Shown: positions 17,555 to 25,628 of the stretch, one piece after another
Layout of the letters: each line of letters opens with the position of its first letter
Position numbering within the stretch: position 1 is the first letter of the stretch
Origin: Anaerospora hongkongensis
GTDB lineage: Bacteria; Bacillota; Negativicutes; Sporomusales; DSM-15969
NCBI RefSeq assembly: GCF_004339805.1
Contig: NZ_SLUI01000002.1
Span: 248,001 to 312,000, forward strand
Reading direction: 5' to 3'
Length of the DNA: 64,000 nucleotides
Position numbers and translations under genes: made by a program
The notes under the pieces: generated by a model
What the model saw: the letters and a program-made list of their open reading frames with translations, nothing else
Told to the model about the DNA's origin: nothing
Databases searched by the model: none

Positions 17555-19177
17555 CTACTCGGTCTTACTTTTTCGCGAAGCTGCCCGGTATTGATTAGGC
17601 GTAACACTGACTTCCTGACGAAAAACCCGGCAGAAATAGCTGGCATCCTGGTAGCCGCACTCCAGGGCAATCCGCGCTATCGTTTGGTCGGGATTATTCA
17701 GCATCCGCTTCGCTCTGTCAATTCTTGCCTTTGTCAGGAATTCTACAAAGTTAGTTCCTTTTTCCGCTTTAAAGAGACGGCTGAAGTAAAAAGGGCTTAA
17801 ATGCACCGTATGGGCGACTTCTTCCAAAGATAAATTCTTGTGGCAGTTTTTTACGATGTAATCACTGGCTTTATTAATAACCCGGGCATTCATCGTATCC
17901 CGGTTATGCAGCATATTGTCCATAAACCGGTCCAGCGCTTCCAGCACCCATTGATGAATTTCATCGTGGCGCTCGCAGTCTTCGAGAAGATTAATTGTAT
18001 TAAAATTAAGCAAGGTAAGTTGTTCAAGGTTCGCCCCGCCTTCAACTGCAGCCCGCGATAGCACAATCAGCAGTTCCAGAACATAGGCTTTAACGGTCTC
18101 CATTCCTGCCTGAGACGCAAAAATTTCAGCGAGCAGCTGCCTGAGGGCCTCCTTAGCCTGCTTGCGTTCGCCGCAGCGCACTTTATCCAGCAAATCCCGT
18201 TCATAATGGAATGGATAATGAATAGGCAGCGGATTCAGGTGACCGATATCTTCAACATGCATGACATGTGTATCACTCACATAGCAGCGCTGCCTCAGCA
18301 CACTAACGGCGTCCAAATACGATTTATGAGCCTCCAGCGGATCCCGGTAATAACGTCCGATCCCAATCGTAATGCCGATGCCCAGCGACTGGAGCGCCGT
18401 AGTATGCAGCTTTCCGGCAATCTCTTTGACCTGTTCGGTTGTTCGCGCCTGATTAACCCCCTCACCGCAGCCCAATAAAATGATGATGTTATCTCCCCCA
18501 AAAGGAGTGACCAGCGCAGAACTGCCCAGCTGACTGCAGATATGGCGAAAGATTTGCTGCTTGACAAACTGCTTCTTCGATTCTCCGCCATCACGGGTAA
18601 TTTGTCTAAAATTATCAATATCGGCAACCAATACGACGCCCGGTTCGGCCTTCATTCCCAGAAAGGTTGCCCGCTCCTCAAAGTGATTCATATCGCTGAT
18701 ATTACCGGAAATAAGATCATAAACAAAAGACATTTGAATAAATGGCATTGCTTCTTGGACGCTTTTCCTAAGCTTTTCTTCCTGTTTCTGCTGTTGCTTG
18801 CGCTGCCCCACCTTTGCGCTGACCTCTTCCAGGGTCTGCAGCAAATCAGCCGGGCGCAGGGGCTTTAACAAATACTCCACCGCTCCTGCAGAAAGCGCCT
18901 GTTTGGCATAGCTGAATTCATCAAAAGCAGTCAGCATCACGATCATAACCTCTGGCAGCAGCCGGCGGATCTTCAGCGCCGCTTCCAGACCATTCACCTC
19001 CGGCATGCGAATATCCATCAGGATGATGTCCGGCTTTTGACTGTCGGCGAGCTGTATGGCACTTGTTCCGTCTCCCGTTTCCGCCACAATGCGTATATGG
19101 GGACATTTTTTTTCGATAATATAGCGCAGAGCCTGACGTTCCAATTGTTCATCATCTGCTATCATTAGTGTAACCAT
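17555..19177 (-). CDS. Response regulator with AraC-type DNA-binding domain
   Basis: A 540-residue response regulator. Residues 1-120 are a receiver domain with phospho-acceptor Asp55 in ILMDIRMPEVNG and the acidic pair near the start (IADDEQ). A coiled-coil stretch follows, then a middle domain (about 165-280) with VADIDNFRQIT and PFGGDNIIILLG that looks like a degenerate nucleotide-cyclase/GGDEF-like fold. The last ~100 residues are two AraC-type helix-turn-helices (LSLEEVAHTVHLSPFYFSRLFK and IARIALECGYQDASYFCRVF). It is co-transcribed after the PocR-domain kinase and lies just upstream of the pdu operon, so it is the likely pdu activator. Its gene has its own terminator. Confidence 0.9.
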   Translation of the reverse strand: MVTLMIADDEQLERQALRYIIEKKCPHIRIVAETGDGTSAIQLADSQKPDIILMDIRMPEVNGLEAALKIRRLLPEVMIVMLTAFDEFSYAKQALSAGAVEYLLKPLRPADLLQTLEEVSAKVGQRKQQQKQEEKLRKSVQEAMPFIQMSFVYDLISGNISDMNHFEERATFLGMKAEPGVVLVADIDNFRQITRDGGESKKQFVKQQIFRHICSQLGSSALVTPFGGDNIIILLGCGEGVNQARTTEQVKEIAGKLHTTALQSLGIGITIGIGRYYRDPLEAHKSYLDAVSVLRQRCYVSDTHVMHVEDIGHLNPLPIHYPFHYERDLLDKVRCGERKQAKEALRQLLAEIFASQAGMETVKAYVLELLIVLSRAAVEGGANLEQLTLLNFNTINLLEDCERHDEIHQWVLEALDRFMDNMLHNRDTMNARVINKASDYIVKNCHKNLSLEEVAHTVHLSPFYFSRLFKAEKGTNFVEFLTKARIDRAKRMLNNPDQTIARIALECGYQDASYFCRVFRQEVSVTPNQYRAASRKSKTE

Positions 19178-19203
19178 GCCACATTCTCCCCTGCTTTAGC
19201 GTT

Positions 19204-20427
19204 CTATGAATGATAACACAAGGGAAGATACATATAAACATTTGTGCCTTCACCAAGCTTGCTATCAATATTTAGTCCATATTGGCTGCCAAAATAATGC
19301 TGAATCCGCTTATGCACATTCATTACACCAATTCCTGTGGAATGCCCTTGCGTTACTGTTCTTTTTTCCGCTCTCAGCATGCTGCGAACCCGCTCCGGTG
19401 AAACGCCAACGCCTGTATCGGACACGATAATCGTCACCCGCTCACCTTCCGCTTTACCGGAAATCCGGATGCAACCTCCGTCTTTTTTCGGCTCAATGCC
19501 GTGAATAATGGCGTTCTCCACTAACGGCTGCAGACTAAGTGCCGGTATGGACACTTCCAGCAGCTGCGGGTCTATGTCGATAATAGCCTGAATGCGTTCA
19601 CCAAAGCGCGCTTTTTGAATAGTCAAATAATCATTGATATATTTAATCTCATCTTCGACTGTCCTGAGTTCCTCGATATCCCTTAAGTTATTGCGCAGCA
19701 GGTCAGAAAGAGAATAGACGATTTCCTGGGTTTGACTGGCTCCTTCGAGTAAAGCCAACCGGGCTATTGTATTTAGAGTATTAAACAAAAAGTGGGGATT
19801 AACCTGAGATTGCAGCGCTTTCAGCTCACTTGCCCGGAGCATGCTCTCCAGATCGGCTTTTTCTTTCATTTCCGCCATCAGCTGCTTTTGCGCAATATTG
19901 GCAATCCCCATTTCTACTATATAGTTGGACATGATATAAATTAAATCGGCTGCTGCCTTCAATTTGTTTTCCGGTACTACTTCTATAATATCAAACAGTT
20001 CGGATAAGGTGATCTCATCCATGGCATAAGGTGCTAACCGGCGAAACATCTCCTGCTTGGCATCAAAATCCTCTTGCGGTAAGACAACCTGCCCGGCCAG
20101 AAAAGCTCCCAGATATTCATTCTGCACAATAATGGGCGCCGCCAAATCAGTTAGCCCCCCGTGGCAATGATAGACAAATGGCCGGTGCAGTTCCACCGCC
20201 TTGCGCCCGCCGCGGTCATCGCAGGCCATACAGCGCGCAAACCCCTCCGGATGAGAACGAACAAAGGTGCAAAACTTGGTAAAATTACTTGGTTTGGTAA
20301 TGGGCTTGCCATCAGGATCAACGATAACAGCCGCCAAACCGGTAGCCTCAGAAAACTTATCCTGTATTTCCTGCAGCACTTGTGCATTCACAATTTCACC
20401 TAAGGAAAACTTGGTATAAAATTGCAC
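19204..20427 (-). CDS. PocR-domain sensor histidine kinase
   Basis: A cytoplasmic kinase of 407 residues with no membrane segment. Residues ~12-170 form a PocR ligand-binding domain, with cysteines at 53, 66, 69 and 88 in the pattern CTFVRSHPEG, CMACDDRG and YHCHGGLTD. In Salmonella the PocR domain senses 1,2-propanediol and activates pdu and cob genes. A coiled coil leads to a LytS-type kinase core with the phospho-acceptor His212 in QVNPHFLFNTLN, and an HATPase domain with PLVENAIIHGIEP and DTGVGV. The start was placed at the GTG at 20427 because GGGGGGGA lies just upstream; the longer frame from 20451 would run through that site. It pairs with the response regulator 27 bases downstream. 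Confidence 0.9.
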   Translation of the reverse strand: MQFYTKFSLGEIVNAQVLQEIQDKFSEATGLAAVIVDPDGKPITKPSNFTKFCTFVRSHPEGFARCMACDDRGGRKAVELHRPFVYHCHGGLTDLAAPIIVQNEYLGAFLAGQVVLPQEDFDAKQEMFRRLAPYAMDEITLSELFDIIEVVPENKLKAAADLIYIMSNYIVEMGIANIAQKQLMAEMKEKADLESMLRASELKALQSQVNPHFLFNTLNTIARLALLEGASQTQEIVYSLSDLLRNNLRDIEELRTVEDEIKYINDYLTIQKARFGERIQAIIDIDPQLLEVSIPALSLQPLVENAIIHGIEPKKDGGCIRISGKAEGERVTIIVSDTGVGVSPERVRSMLRAEKRTVTQGHSTGIGVMNVHKRIQHYFGSQYGLNIDSKLGEGTNVYMYLPLCYHS

Positions 20428-20579
20428 AAAATCCCCCCCACACATCAACACAATAGGAATAAAAATAGGACTTTATTGCTCGTGTAAGGGGAATTATTGG
20501 CTACCTCCCGGCTCAGTTCCTGCGTATAGCAAGAAATCAATATTTGACGACAATTATCTAATATTCAAAATGTTCTTTT

Positions 20580-21608
20580 TTAAATTGCCGCTAATTGTAC
20601 CGCTTCTGGCGGAGTAAGGACAAAGTCGGAAAGCCTGGCGGTATGATAAATCGCATATACCATTGTTTTCAGCATCGATACCATTAATATAGCTCCCGTG
20701 CCTTCACCAAGCGCCATATTAGCTCTGATTGGCACATCATCAACCAGAATATTGCCCAGCAGCAGCGCATAAGCCATCCCCGGCTCTTTTGACAGGTGCG
20801 ACGGAATTGCATAGTTTTCCGTACGGTTATCAATTCTGGCGGCACAGGCATAAGCTACTGCCGTAATAAAACCATCGATAACAAAAGGAATCTGCTGTTG
20901 GGCGCATTCTACCATGCCGGCACAAATTGCGACAATATCAAATCCGCCAACCGACCGCAAAACATCCTCAATAGAGCGAAATTGCGGCTTATGGCGTTCA
21001 ACCCCCTTAGCTACAACAAACCGTTTCCGCTTTAACACCTCGTTCGTACCACCTGCGCCCGAGCCGACGACAAATTCAGGCAGAATGCCCGTAAGTCCAT
21101 GCAGGACTGCTGAGGACGTAGTCGTATTGCCAATTCCCATTTCACCAAACGAGACTAGATTTACGCCTTGCCTGGCAGCACCAGCGACTGCTTCGCAGCC
21201 AGCATTCCAGGCTGTTGTGAATTCCTCTGCCGTCATCGCCGCTTCTTTCATAAAATTCTTTGTTCCGAGGGCGGCTTTGCGGTTTAGACCTGCTGATTCC
21301 CGGTGATTAATTCCTACATCAATTACGCTGTACGGAATGTTATTGGCCTGGCAGAAACAGCTTATCGTAGCTTTCCCATCAACCATATTTTTTGCCTGTA
21401 AATAAGTGATTTCAGCCGGATAACTTACTACCCCTTCTTCTACAACGCCATTATCTGCTGCAAAAATAAAATGATGAGGTTTCATCTCGGGATGCATAGT
21501 CCCCCAGGCCAGCAGAATTTTACGAATATGTTTTTCTAATAGCCCCAAGCTTTCCGCCGGTTTTGCCGCCCCATTGATCAACTCTTCCACTCTTGCCTGA
21601 TAATCCAT
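20580..21608 (-). CDS. cobT: Nicotinate-nucleotide:DMB phosphoribosyltransferase
   Basis: A 342-residue CobT, which makes alpha-ribazole phosphate (or an analogue from another lower-ligand base) for the nucleotide loop of cobamides. Family marks are FAADNGVVEEGVVSYPAEIT, SFGEMGIGNTTTSSA, VVGSGAGGTNEVL and the catalytic-Glu segment MALGEGTGA. Some Sporomusa relatives use a two-subunit ArsAB to activate phenols; only one CobT-like gene is present here, so that variant is not supported. It stands next to the B12-using pdu system and lies behind a cobalamin riboswitch and terminator, so it is repressed when B12 is plentiful. Confidence 0.95.
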   Translation of the reverse strand: MDYQARVEELINGAAKPAESLGLLEKHIRKILLAWGTMHPEMKPHHFIFAADNGVVEEGVVSYPAEITYLQAKNMVDGKATISCFCQANNIPYSVIDVGINHRESAGLNRKAALGTKNFMKEAAMTAEEFTTAWNAGCEAVAGAARQGVNLVSFGEMGIGNTTTSSAVLHGLTGILPEFVVGSGAGGTNEVLKRKRFVVAKGVERHKPQFRSIEDVLRSVGGFDIVAICAGMVECAQQQIPFVIDGFITAVAYACAARIDNRTENYAIPSHLSKEPGMAYALLLGNILVDDVPIRANMALGEGTGAILMVSMLKTMVYAIYHTARLSDFVLTPPEAVQLAAI

Positions 21609-21635
21609 GCTTTTCTCCCCCTATTTTCAATTTTC

Positions 21636-21671
21636 AGTAAAAAAGCCTAACCCCAAAAGGGCTAGGCTTTT
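21636..21671 (-). terminator. Riboswitch-controlled terminator before cobT
   Basis: Minus-strand hairpin with the arms AAAGCCTAGCCC and GGGGTTAGGCTTT, followed by TTTTTT, ending about 30 bases before the cobT ATG. Its place between the cobalamin aptamer and the gene makes it the expression platform. Confidence 0.85.
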
Positions 21672-21721
21672 AAAACAAATCCTATCCTTCTGGCATTCCT
21701 TCTTTCGCGGAAGGGTAATGA

Positions 21722-21905
21722 CAGCTAAACAGGCAGGTCTCCTGGCTTACAGATCATCAGAAGCCTCAGCCTTCCCGGATTACCGGTGGCATTTGGCAGG
21801 CCTTCCTTCCTGATTACAGTGGCGCGACCGCGTCGTTTACGGACGATACGTCCTTCGAACTTCCCTATTCTCCTCTTTTTGCTAAAGAGGCACCTGTTTA
21901 GTGGC
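21722..21905 (-). ncRNA. Cobalamin riboswitch
   Basis: On the minus strand the region carries, in order, ACAGGTGCC, GAGGAGAATAGGGAA, the GCCACTGTAATC core (plus-strand cagtggc near 21821-21827) and the B12 box AAGCCAGGAGACCTGCC (21727-21749). This order and spacing are those of the AdoCbl-type cobalamin aptamer. A terminator hairpin follows before cobT. Confidence 0.95.
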
Positions 21906-22180
21906 ATATGCAGTTGTAAGTACCGTACCATTTCGCTCTGCGCAACCATTCTCCTATCGCATTTTTGCGCTTAGCAAGATGTTAAAGCATTTGGTAAAAA
22001 AAATGCTATTCCTGGTACTTTGCAGCCCGGCGACAGGCTTACCCGGACTAGACAGCCGCCAGATTTGTTAAGCTGTAGGATTTAATTGCCAATCTGCTGC
22101 TAAGTGCGGCACACCAGCTTGTACCATTCAACATACAATGATATCCTGTGGACAACACTATTTTTCGAAAGGATTGCAGG
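21906..22180. other. Intergenic region between cobT leader and alcohol dehydrogenase
   Basis: About 275 bases that must hold the promoters for the divergent cobT leader and the dehydrogenase. Around 22028-22065 the plus strand has GC-rich complementary segments (GGCGACAGGCT and AGCCGCC) that could fold into an imperfect hairpin. I find no aptamer that I recognise and no convincing -35/-10 pair. Confidence 0.3.
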
Positions 22181-23338
22181 ATGAGTAAAATACATGAGTA
22201 TTTCATGACCCCCATCAGCATTTTAGGTTCGGGCTGTCTTGGGCAGATTATAACCTACATTAAGCCGCTGGCCTGCCGGAAAGCCCTTGTTGTCAGTGAT
22301 AAGGCCTTAGTAGACATCGGACTGATTAACGGTCTCCTTGAACTGCTGTCTAACGCGGGGATTTTCTATGTCATTTATGATAATGTCTCCCCGAATCCTA
22401 CCGTTAAGCAGGTCAATTACGGTTTAAAGCTCTTTAGCGATAACGGCTGCGATTTTTTGTTGTCTTTTGGCGGCGGTTCACCGCATGACTGCGCCAAGGC
22501 CATTGCCCTCCTTGCGACCAACGGCGGCGAGATCAGTAATTACGAAGGCTTAAATAAATCCAAAAAGCCTGCAGCCCCGCTGATTGCTATCAATACGACC
22601 TCCGGCACAGGCAGCGAGCTAACCCGTTTCTGCGTAATCACCGATGAAGAACGCCATATTAAAATGACGATTAACGACTGGCATGTTACCCCCTGCATCG
22701 CCGTAAACGATGCCGAACTGATGACCGCAATGCCCCCCGGCCTTACTGCCGCCACCGGCATGGACGCCTTAACCCATGCTATTGAGGCTTACGTATCGAC
22801 AAATGCAACCCCGGTAACGGACTGCAAAGCGCTGAAAGCAGTTGAACTGATTAGCCGGAACCTGCTGCCCGCTTATAAGGACGGCAATAATCTATCAGCC
22901 AGGGAAATGATGACCTTTGCCGAATATCTGGCCGGTATTGCCTTTAATAATGCCAGTCTGGGCTATGTACATGCCCTTGCCCATCAGCTGGGTGGTTTTT
23001 ATAACTTGCCCCATGGCTTATGTAATGCCATTTTATTGCCGGCAGTAATGGAATATAATCTGCCATGCGCCTTAGAAAAATATGTGGAAATCGCCGCTGC
23101 TATGGGTATTGCCGTTCCGGGAATGACGGCTGAGGAGAGTGCCACGGCGGCGATAGCAGCAGTCCGCCAGTTGAACCACAGTCTGGGTTTGCCGCAAAAA
23201 CTCAGTGAAGTACGCGGATTTAAAGCAGCAGATATCCCGCTGCTGGCTGCGAATGCGCTGCGCGATATCTGCTGCCTGACCAATCCGCGCCAGGGAACGC
23301 AGGCGGAAGTCGAGGAGATTTATCGTTCGCTGTTATAA
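22181..23338 (+). CDS. Iron-containing alcohol dehydrogenase, PduQ/DhaT type
   Basis: A 385-residue group III alcohol dehydrogenase. It is very close to 1,3-propanediol dehydrogenase (DhaT) in layout: FGGGSPHDCAKAI (NAD-binding), TTSGTGSELTRFCVITD, TAATGMDALTHAIEAYVS and the metal-binding HALAHQLGGFYNLPHG histidines. It would reduce propionaldehyde or 3-hydroxypropionaldehyde to the alcohol and regenerate NAD+, the task of PduQ, which is missing from the main operon. Since it lies directly beside the 4-hydroxybutyrate genes, 4-hydroxybutyrate dehydrogenase is the main alternative. The ATG at 22181 has AAAGGA seven bases upstream; an earlier in-frame start at 22148 lacks a site. A strong terminator follows. 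Confidence 0.85.
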   Translation: MSKIHEYFMTPISILGSGCLGQIITYIKPLACRKALVVSDKALVDIGLINGLLELLSNAGIFYVIYDNVSPNPTVKQVNYGLKLFSDNGCDFLLSFGGGSPHDCAKAIALLATNGGEISNYEGLNKSKKPAAPLIAINTTSGTGSELTRFCVITDEERHIKMTINDWHVTPCIAVNDAELMTAMPPGLTAATGMDALTHAIEAYVSTNATPVTDCKALKAVELISRNLLPAYKDGNNLSAREMMTFAEYLAGIAFNNASLGYVHALAHQLGGFYNLPHGLCNAILLPAVMEYNLPCALEKYVEIAAAMGIAVPGMTAEESATAAIAAVRQLNHSLGLPQKLSEVRGFKAADIPLLAANALRDICCLTNPRQGTQAEVEEIYRSLL

Positions 23339-23344
23339 AAAAAA

Positions 23345-23393
23345 GTAGAAAGGGTGGCTTACACGAGGTAAGCCACCCTTTCTACTTTTTGTC
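23345..23393. terminator. Strong bidirectional terminator
   Basis: A long perfect stem, GTAGAAAGGGTGGCTTAC pairing with GTAAGCCACCCTTTCTAC around a short loop, with A and T runs on either side. It serves the dehydrogenase on the plus strand and the 4-hydroxybutyrate operon on the minus strand. Confidence 0.9.
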
Positions 23394-23418
23394 ACACAAA
23401 AGGGAACAGTCCCCTTTT

Positions 23419-23745
23419 TTATTTAAAGCTTGCGATTGGCTTAGCCCCTTCGATCTCCAGCCAGCTCCAAAGCAGCATTTTCTTCATCCGAATTACCATC
23501 GACGGATAGTCTGCTTTAGGCTGGATATTAGGAGCATAGAATACAGTAATGTCATCAATGCTAACCTGGTTGTATTGGTCAGGCTCAGTGGGCGGCCCCA
23601 ATGTTATCACCGGCAGATAACTGCCGGTGATATGCCGGGCAGAGCAGGCACAGCCGCCCATTGCAGGCTCAAGCTTTAAACTGACAACAACAGAGCCTGA
23701 CCGGGCATTGATATACTTTGCCGCAGCCTGTTCAATGATAAACAT
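23419..23745 (-). CDS. Small HesB/IscA-like protein with CxC motif
   Basis: A 108-residue protein that begins FIIEQAAAKYINARSGSVVV and has a GGCACS motif at residues 29-34. The layout of an N-terminal helix, a beta hairpin and a GGCxC loop resembles the HesB/IscA-like fold and the CC/Se-motif family of small, sometimes selenocysteine-containing proteins. I cannot assign it firmly. It starts five bases before the CoA-transferase stop region and is the last gene of the 4-hydroxybutyrate operon. A role in iron-sulfur or redox care of the dehydratase would fit the neighbouring NifU-like gene, but this is inference. Confidence 0.55.
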   Translation of the reverse strand: MFIIEQAAAKYINARSGSVVVSLKLEPAMGGCACSARHITGSYLPVITLGPPTEPDQYNQVSIDDITVFYAPNIQPKADYPSMVIRMKKMLLWSWLEIEGAKPIASFK

Positions 23746-23749
23746 TACC

Positions 23750-25045
23750 CTATATCATTCCTTTGTCTTTAGCCTCGGCCAGCAAACTCTCGCGAAAATC
23801 GGGATGGGCAATACCGATTAAGGCTAAAGTACGCTCTCTGAGACTCTTGCCGCGTAAATTAGCAATGCCATATTCCGTAACAATGTAATGAACATCATTG
23901 CGCGAAGTGGAAACAGCAGCCCCCCGGTCAAGCTCACAGGCAATCCGTGATACCCTGCCGCCGGCAGCGGTAGACGGCAGGGCAATAATTGACTTGCCAT
24001 TTTTGGCGCGGCTGACGCCGCGGACAAAATCGACCTGGCCGCCAATGCCGCTAAACTGCCTGGAGCCAATCATTTCCGCATTTACTTGTCCCATCAAGTC
24101 CACTTGCAGAGCCGAATTAATCGATACCATATTGTCATGCTGGCCAATAACACAGGGATCATTAATATAATCGACAGGCTGAAGTTCGACCAGCGGATTG
24201 CCGTCAATGAAATCATATAATTTCCTGGTTCCCATAAGAAAAGCAGCCATAAATTTGCCTGGATTGATTGTCTTCTGCTTGTTGGTGATAACGCCTGCTT
24301 CTGCAAGCCCAACTACGCCATCAGAAAACATTTCCGAGTGAATACCGATGTCTTTTTTGCCAGTAAGAAACAGCAAAACCGCATCAGGAATAGCACCTAT
24401 TCCCAGCTGCAAGGTTGAACCGTCGGCAATCAGGCTGGCCACATGCTCACCAATTTGCTTCTCTATCGCTCCAATTGCCGGAGGTTTAAGCTCCAGTAAC
24501 GGCTCCTCTTTTTCCACAAGGAAATCGATTGCATCCAGATGGATTTTTACTCCTCCCGTACGGGGCATTTTAGCATTAACTTGTGCAATAACGGTTGCTG
24601 CACATTCTGCCGCCGCTACTGTATAGTCCGCCGAAAGACCGTAGCTGCAAAAGCCTTCTTCATCAGGCGGTGTAATCTGAATGAGAGCGACATCAACAGG
24701 CAGCAGCTTTTCCCGGAACAAACGGGGAATTTCAGAGAAGAAGCACGGTGTATAGTCCGCTCTCTTCTCCTCTACCGCCTTGCGTGTAGATGCTCCTACA
24801 AACAAAGCATTGTGACGAAAACTTGCTTCCATTCCCGGCTGGGCATATTTAGCCGGCCCCATTGCCACCATATGAACGATTTCTACCGCTCTAAGCTCAG
24901 GCGCTCTTGCTACCAGTGCCTCGACCAGTGCCGAAGGCTCTCCACAGGCATGCCCCGTCACAACCCGGTCACCGGATTTTACAACTTGAATTGCTTGTTC
25001 GGCAGAAACGAGTTTATTTTGATACGCCATTCTCCAATCGTTCAA
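23750..25045 (-). CDS. abfT: 4-hydroxybutyrate/acyl CoA-transferase
   Basis: A 431-residue acetyl-CoA hydrolase/transferase family protein, predicted to move CoA from acetyl-CoA or butyryl-CoA to 4-hydroxybutyrate. It has NDWRMAYQNKLVSAEQAI at the N-terminus, matching the start of clostridial AbfT/Cat2. The catalytic glutamate is in GIHSEMFSDGV, and a CoA-binding glycine-rich region, GIGGQVDFVRG, is also present. The TTG at 25045 was kept as start because GAGGG lies upstream and homologues begin at this point; an ATG at 25030 has its purine site directly abutting. It overlaps the upstream small gene by 32 bases. Together with the dehydratase it forms the core of 4-hydroxybutyrate fermentation. 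Confidence 0.87.
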   Translation of the reverse strand: MNDWRMAYQNKLVSAEQAIQVVKSGDRVVTGHACGEPSALVEALVARAPELRAVEIVHMVAMGPAKYAQPGMEASFRHNALFVGASTRKAVEEKRADYTPCFFSEIPRLFREKLLPVDVALIQITPPDEEGFCSYGLSADYTVAAAECAATVIAQVNAKMPRTGGVKIHLDAIDFLVEKEEPLLELKPPAIGAIEKQIGEHVASLIADGSTLQLGIGAIPDAVLLFLTGKKDIGIHSEMFSDGVVGLAEAGVITNKQKTINPGKFMAAFLMGTRKLYDFIDGNPLVELQPVDYINDPCVIGQHDNMVSINSALQVDLMGQVNAEMIGSRQFSGIGGQVDFVRGVSRAKNGKSIIALPSTAAGGRVSRIACELDRGAAVSTSRNDVHYIVTEYGIANLRGKSLRERTLALIGIAHPDFRESLLAEAKDKGMI

Positions 25046-25340
25046 GATAATCCCTCACCCTGTGCATAATCTTACTTACCAGTTCGGTTTCCGCTGCCGC
25101 AATGGAATCGACAGCAGCACCAGCCACTATGATATGAGCAGCTTGCGCCTTACTATAACGCCAGGCACAATTAGCACTGCAGCCGCTGATATAGATAATA
25201 AAATCTGCATCCGGCCTGTTGAATACAACGGTACAGCCCTGTGTTACCATCAGTTCACTCACTTTTTTCGCCAAGCTGCCACGGTCAATTCGCGGATTGC
25301 AGCCGCCGCAGAAAGTAATGCTTATATTTTTAATGCCCAT
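25014..25340 (-). CDS. Small cysteine-rich protein of unknown function
   Basis: A 108-residue protein I do not recognise. It starts GIKNISITFCGGCNPRIDRG and later has ISGCSANCAWRYSKAQ, giving two cysteine pairs (CGGC and C-x3-C) plus one further Cys (QGCTVVF), enough to bind a metal or cluster. The rest is predicted alternating helix and strand without membrane segments. It overlaps the NifU-like gene by 11 bases and the CoA-transferase gene by 32 bases, so all three are translationally linked. The ATG at 25340 was preferred over 25406, since the latter would overlap the NifU frame by 77 bases. Confidence 0.6.
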   Translation of the reverse strand: MGIKNISITFCGGCNPRIDRGSLAKKVSELMVTQGCTVVFNRPDADFIIYISGCSANCAWRYSKAQAAHIIVAGAAVDSIAAAETELVSKIMHRVRDYLERLENGVSK

Positions 25341-25623
25341 TTTTGTCTTTTCGCAGCAGCCGCAGTGCCTGTGAAATGAGCTCATCACTTGCCTGGTACA
25401 CGGCATTCACTCCGGTAATCTCAGGGCAAGCCTGGCGCAGTTCAGTCTCCACAACCCCGGCCAGCGTTTGCTGGGCACCGGGACATGTTGCACATGCCCC
25501 GGCTAATCGTACTGTTACAAGCCCTGCACTACTTACTTCCACCAGTTCAATATCCCCTTGATGAGCCTGCAATGCCGGCCGAATCCGCTCTGTGATAATT
25601 TTCATAATACGTTGCTCGTACAT
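25330..25623 (-). CDS. NifU C-terminal domain-like iron-sulfur scaffold protein
   Basis: A 97-residue protein matching the C-terminal NifU domain: IITERIRPALQAHQGDIELVEV, then LAGACATCPGAQQTLAGVVE with the paired cysteines (C-x2-C) that hold a transient 4Fe-4S cluster. Such proteins deliver clusters to apo-enzymes. It begins five bases after the 4-hydroxybutyryl-CoA dehydratase stop. That enzyme needs an oxygen-sensitive 4Fe-4S centre, so a dedicated assembly role is likely. No ribosome site is strong; the ATG at 25623 is the first, and another lies six codons on. Confidence 0.82.
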   Translation of the reverse strand: MYEQRIMKIITERIRPALQAHQGDIELVEVSSAGLVTVRLAGACATCPGAQQTLAGVVETELRQACPEITGVNAVYQASDELISQALRLLRKDKNGH

Positions 25624-25628
25624 ACCGT

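Noticed and set aside
20580..21608. ArsA/ArsB-type phenol cobamide synthesis
   Set aside because: ArsAB needs two adjacent CobT-like genes, and only one is present here.
21962..22180. Second cobalamin riboswitch for the plus-strand dehydrogenase
   Set aside because: No B12 box or GCCACTG core is present on the plus strand in this stretch.
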